Shown: positions 60,979-63,189 of the stretch, piece by piece | Numbering within the stretch: position 1 is the stretch's first letter | Layout: each line of letters opens with the position of its first letter | DNA from: DATDAW01 sp036524675 | GTDB taxonomy: Bacteria; Verrucomicrobiota; Verrucomicrobiia; Chthoniobacterales; DASVRZ01 | NCBI GenBank assembly: GCA_036524675.1 | Contig: DATDBU010000059.1 | Span: forward strand, 1 to 63,189 | Direction of reading: 5' to 3' | DNA length: 63,189 bases | Notes under the pieces: model-generated | The model's input: only the letters and a program-made list of their open reading frames with translations | Databases searched by the model: none | What the model was told of the DNA's origin: nothing | Translations under genes and position numbers: made by a program

Positions 60979-62448
60979 TCACAAATATTTCTCCCGCAGA
61001 TATTTAATGTGATGATCGGGATTCGTCGGTTCGCCGGTGGCAAGGCGCATGAGGTCCTGGGGATCGTATTTTTGGCCGTGGCGATGGACTTTTTCGCGAA
61101 GCCATTTCAGCAGCGGTCCGTATTCTCCGGATTCCAGGCTGGCGTCGAGATTGGGGAGATCGTGACGAGCCGCTGCGATCAGCTGTGAGGCATTCAAGTT
61201 GCCCAGGGAATACGTCGGGAAATAGCCGAAGCCGCCAAAACTCCAATGGATGTCCTGCAAGCAGCCGCGGGCGTCGTCCGGGACTTTCATGCCAAAGCTC
61301 TTTTTGAAAAGTTCGTTCCATGCGGACGGCAATCCGGCGGGTTCGAGATCGCCGCGGATAAGGGCCAGCTCAAGCTCGAATCGCAGCATGATATGAAAAT
61401 CGTAGGTCATCTCGTCTGCCTCGACCCGAATAAATGACGTCTGGACGGATTGCATCGCGGCCGTGACGTCGTCGACGCTGTATTTGGCCAGATCAGGGAA
61501 ATGGCATCGAGCCGTTGGGTACCATTGTTTCCAGAAGGCTTTGGAACGGCCCACGTGATTTTCCCAAAGACGCGACTGAGATTCGTGGATGCCCATCGAA
61601 ATTGGTGATCCGCACGGTGTCCCGAACTTTTCTTCGGGCAATCCAAGTTCGTAGAGCGCGTGGCCGGCTTCATGGAGGATGCCGTACAGCGATGTGCCGA
61701 AAGCGTTTTCGTGGTAGCGCGTGGTAATCCGGACGTCGCGCGGCCCGAGTGTGGTGCAGAAGGGGTGCGTCGTGGTGTCCACGCGGCCCGTTTCGAAACT
61801 ATAACCGATAGCGGTGGCGACTTCCGCGTTGAATGCAGCCTGAGCCTTTTCAGGAAAAACGCCGTTGATATCAATTTTCGGCCGATTTTGCGCCTGACGG
61901 GCGTCGTAGAGCGCCTTGAGTTGCGGGCGAAGTTTGTCGAAAATCGCTTTTAGCTCCTCCGCCGATGTGCCTGGCTCGTAAGTCTCCAACAGCGCGTCGT
62001 ATCGGTCTTTTTCGTAGCCCCAAAAATCGGCGAGCTGGCGCGCAAAGCCGAGTAGTCGTTCCAAGCTGGGTTGGAATCGGGAAAAATTAGCGTGCTTCCG
62101 CGCGTCGATCCATCGCTCACGGGCGAGCGTTTTCTCTTTTTCGAAGCGCTCGACGAATTCGGTCGGAACGCGCGTTTCGCGCTCGTAGGTTCGCTTCCAG
62201 CGGCGGATGTTCGCGGCTTCATCGGAATCTGGCGCAAAGCTTTGATCTTCAGCGGCCTTGATCCAATCGCCGACTTCCGCTGTCGTGGTTAGTTTGTGGA
62301 TCTGGCCCGAAAGATAGGCGGCTTGGTCCGAGCGAAAATCGAGTGCTTTTGGAGGCAAATACGTCTCCTGATCCCACATGAGAACGTTGGCCGTATTCGA
62401 AAGCAGGGAGATTTCCCGGGCTCGGGCGAGGAGACTGGCATAAGACAT
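60979..62448 (-). CDS. M32 metallocarboxypeptidase (thermostable carboxypeptidase Taq type)
   Basis: A 489-aa zinc carboxypeptidase removing C-terminal residues from peptides in the cytoplasm. HExxH is ILHEAGHALYELGLP near residue 262, DVRITTRYHENAFGTSLYG just before it, GIHESQSRLWENHVGRSKAFWK near 290, and the C-terminal IHWSFGGFGYFPTYSLGNLNASQL near 410 (HWSxGxFGYFPTY signature). Full length for M32. It converges on scpA. Confidence 0.94.
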   Translation of the reverse strand: MSYASLLARAREISLLSNTANVLMWDQETYLPPKALDFRSDQAAYLSGQIHKLTTTAEVGDWIKAAEDQSFAPDSDEAANIRRWKRTYERETRVPTEFVERFEKEKTLARERWIDARKHANFSRFQPSLERLLGFARQLADFWGYEKDRYDALLETYEPGTSAEELKAIFDKLRPQLKALYDARQAQNRPKIDINGVFPEKAQAAFNAEVATAIGYSFETGRVDTTTHPFCTTLGPRDVRITTRYHENAFGTSLYGILHEAGHALYELGLPEEKFGTPCGSPISMGIHESQSRLWENHVGRSKAFWKQWYPTARCHFPDLAKYSVDDVTAAMQSVQTSFIRVEADEMTYDFHIMLRFELELALIRGDLEPAGLPSAWNELFKKSFGMKVPDDARGCLQDIHWSFGGFGYFPTYSLGNLNASQLIAAARHDLPNLDASLESGEYGPLLKWLREKVHRHGQKYDPQDLMRLATGEPTNPDHHIKYLREKYL

Positions 62449-62468
62449 GTGCGGATCTTACTCATATC

Positions 62469-62512
62469 CTTACTCGTAATCCCAATCTTTCTTGCCTGGG
62501 AGTAAGAGTAAG
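62469..62512. repeat. Intergenic copy of the CTTACTYGTAATC / GAGTAAGAGTAAG element
   Basis: CTTACTCGTAATC (62469-62481) and GAGTAAGAGTAAG (62500-62512), with a further TCTTACTC just upstream, repeat the modules found at 42780-42889. It lies between the M32 gene and the sugar isomerase gene. Confidence 0.4.
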
Positions 62513-62523
62513 ATGCGAAGGAA

Positions 62524-63189
62524 TTATGCGCCCATTCCCTCCTCGAAACTGCCTGCCGCTGGCGGGAAGCAAAGATGGTCGCGCACGTAGGCGATGCCGT
62601 TGGCGCTCGTGTAATCGAGGTCGCGATGTGCGCTCTCAGCTTCCACCACCAACGGTGCGGTTTTCGCTCCGGTGATTTCCCGGTAACGTTGCGGATATCC
62701 CACGTGCAGAAGGAGTTCCGCATACCGATTCAAATTCAAGTCGCCACTGGAGAGGTCTGTGAATTGCATCCCGCGTTTTGCCCATGCAGGTTCCATCGTC
62801 CTCAGCGGGAATCCCGGACGCACCACATGATTTTTTACGTGCGCCGCCACGATTCGCGGGCCGACTTTCAGGAACCGCGTTTCCCATGATTCGCCTTCCC
62901 AGCAATGGGACGGATCGGCGTTGACAGTAACAACCGGATCACCACCAGTGATCTCCACTAGCCGATTGAAATCATCCGCTGTTGCGGCTGCGGTTCCGGG
63001 ATGGATTTCGTGTGCGAGAAAAATGCCAAGTTTTCCGGCGTGCTCGCGGATTCTGGCAGTTTTTGTAACGAACCGCTCCTGGCCCTCTGCCAGGAGATCA
63101 TATCCAGGCCCTGCCCAGAAGCCCCAGGGGTAACCGGTTGCCAATTCCCAGCCAAAAGCGATACCCCAGAACATCGGCAAAATTTTCAC
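62524..63189 (-). CDS. Sugar phosphate isomerase/epimerase (AP endonuclease 2-like TIM barrel), 5' end outside the window
   Basis: At least 221 aa of a xylose isomerase-like TIM-barrel protein; the true start lies beyond the right edge. IFLAHEIHPGTAAATADDFNRL (Glu and His metal ligands), VVTVNADPSHCWEGES and RIVAAHVKNHVVRPG match the metal-binding strands, and APLVVEAESAHRDL carries the last Glu. Family members act on myo-inosose or hexuloses; not resolved here. Confidence 0.78.
   Translation of the reverse strand: MKILPMFWGIAFGWELATGYPWGFWAGPGYDLLAEGQERFVTKTARIREHAGKLGIFLAHEIHPGTAAATADDFNRLVEITGGDPVVTVNADPSHCWEGESWETRFLKVGPRIVAAHVKNHVVRPGFPLRTMEPAWAKRGMQFTDLSSGDLNLNRYAELLLHVGYPQRYREITGAKTAPLVVEAESAHRDLDYTSANGIAYVRDHLCFPPAAGSFEEGMGA

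Noticed and set aside
60985..61018. Inverted repeat ATCACA...TGTGAT as a terminator
   Set aside because: It falls within the last codons of the M32 gene and is explained by coding sequence.
1..63189. CRISPR arrays, rRNA genes and prophage
   Set aside because: No regularly spaced repeats, no rRNA-like sequence and no phage structural genes were seen.

Overview
This 63 kb window looks like a chromosomal segment of a Gram-negative, GC-rich, free-living bacterium, most likely a verrucomicrobium of the Chthoniobacter/Spartobacteria type. That assignment is inferred from the style of the housekeeping proteins, an elongation factor P with a Pro-Gly-Asn tip, outer-membrane functions (PagL-like deacylase, RND pump, lipoproteins) and short, mixed-strand operons. 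No rRNA, convincing tRNA or CRISPR array was seen.

Layout. 1-1.4 kb: decayed RHS/YD-repeat gene. 1.7-3.7 kb: dienelactone hydrolase, PagL-like outer-membrane enzyme, DEDD exonuclease. 3.7-6.4 kb: leuC, an SH3 lipoprotein and leuD on the minus strand. 6.6-8.4 kb: pyrH-frr and a secreted thioredoxin-fold protein. 8.6-13.3 kb: four GT4 glycosyltransferases. 13.4-18.5 kb: efp, an M50-like membrane protease, a PfkB kinase, a DJ-1 protein, PDH E2 and a retropepsin-like protease. 18.7-22.3 kb: accessory region with a small secreted protein, a broken tyrosine recombinase and two genes framed by integron-type attC core sites. 22.3-22.77 kb: a gene-free stretch with a cluster of DnaA boxes. 22.8-30.4 kb: pseudouridine synthase, ABC ATPase plus cNMP-binding protein, AbgT and MFS transporters, U32 hydroxylation protein, rpsT. 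30.4-37.5 kb: mnmG with two parS-type palindromes, M14 and TraB/GumN proteins, rfbA, a DRTGG ATPase. 37.6-44.2 kb: SNF2 helicase, cimA, mnmE. 44.3-47.2 kb: a TraB-like membrane protein and a gene graveyard (Uma2, vapBC, IS630). 47.2-53.7 kb: tetR-adaptor-RND operon and an amine oxidase. 53.8-63.2 kb: lpd, a GbsR regulator and epimerase with matching operators, an orphan two-domain permease, AIM24 and L,D-transpeptidase genes, scpA, an M32 carboxypeptidase and a truncated sugar isomerase.

How it fits together. The DnaA-box cluster, two parS palindromes about 8-9 kb away, mnmG and mnmE (classical origin neighbours) and scpA (the SMC partner) together suggest that this window carries the chromosome replication origin and its segregation centre. 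Metabolic links are LeuCD with citramalate synthase (leucine and pyruvate-derived isoleucine) and PDH E2 with E3. The best-supported regulatory observation is a TTTCAG-N6-CTGAAA palindrome found both before a GbsR-family gene and before the epimerase that follows it. All positions were read by eye; no alignment, skew or homology computation was run.
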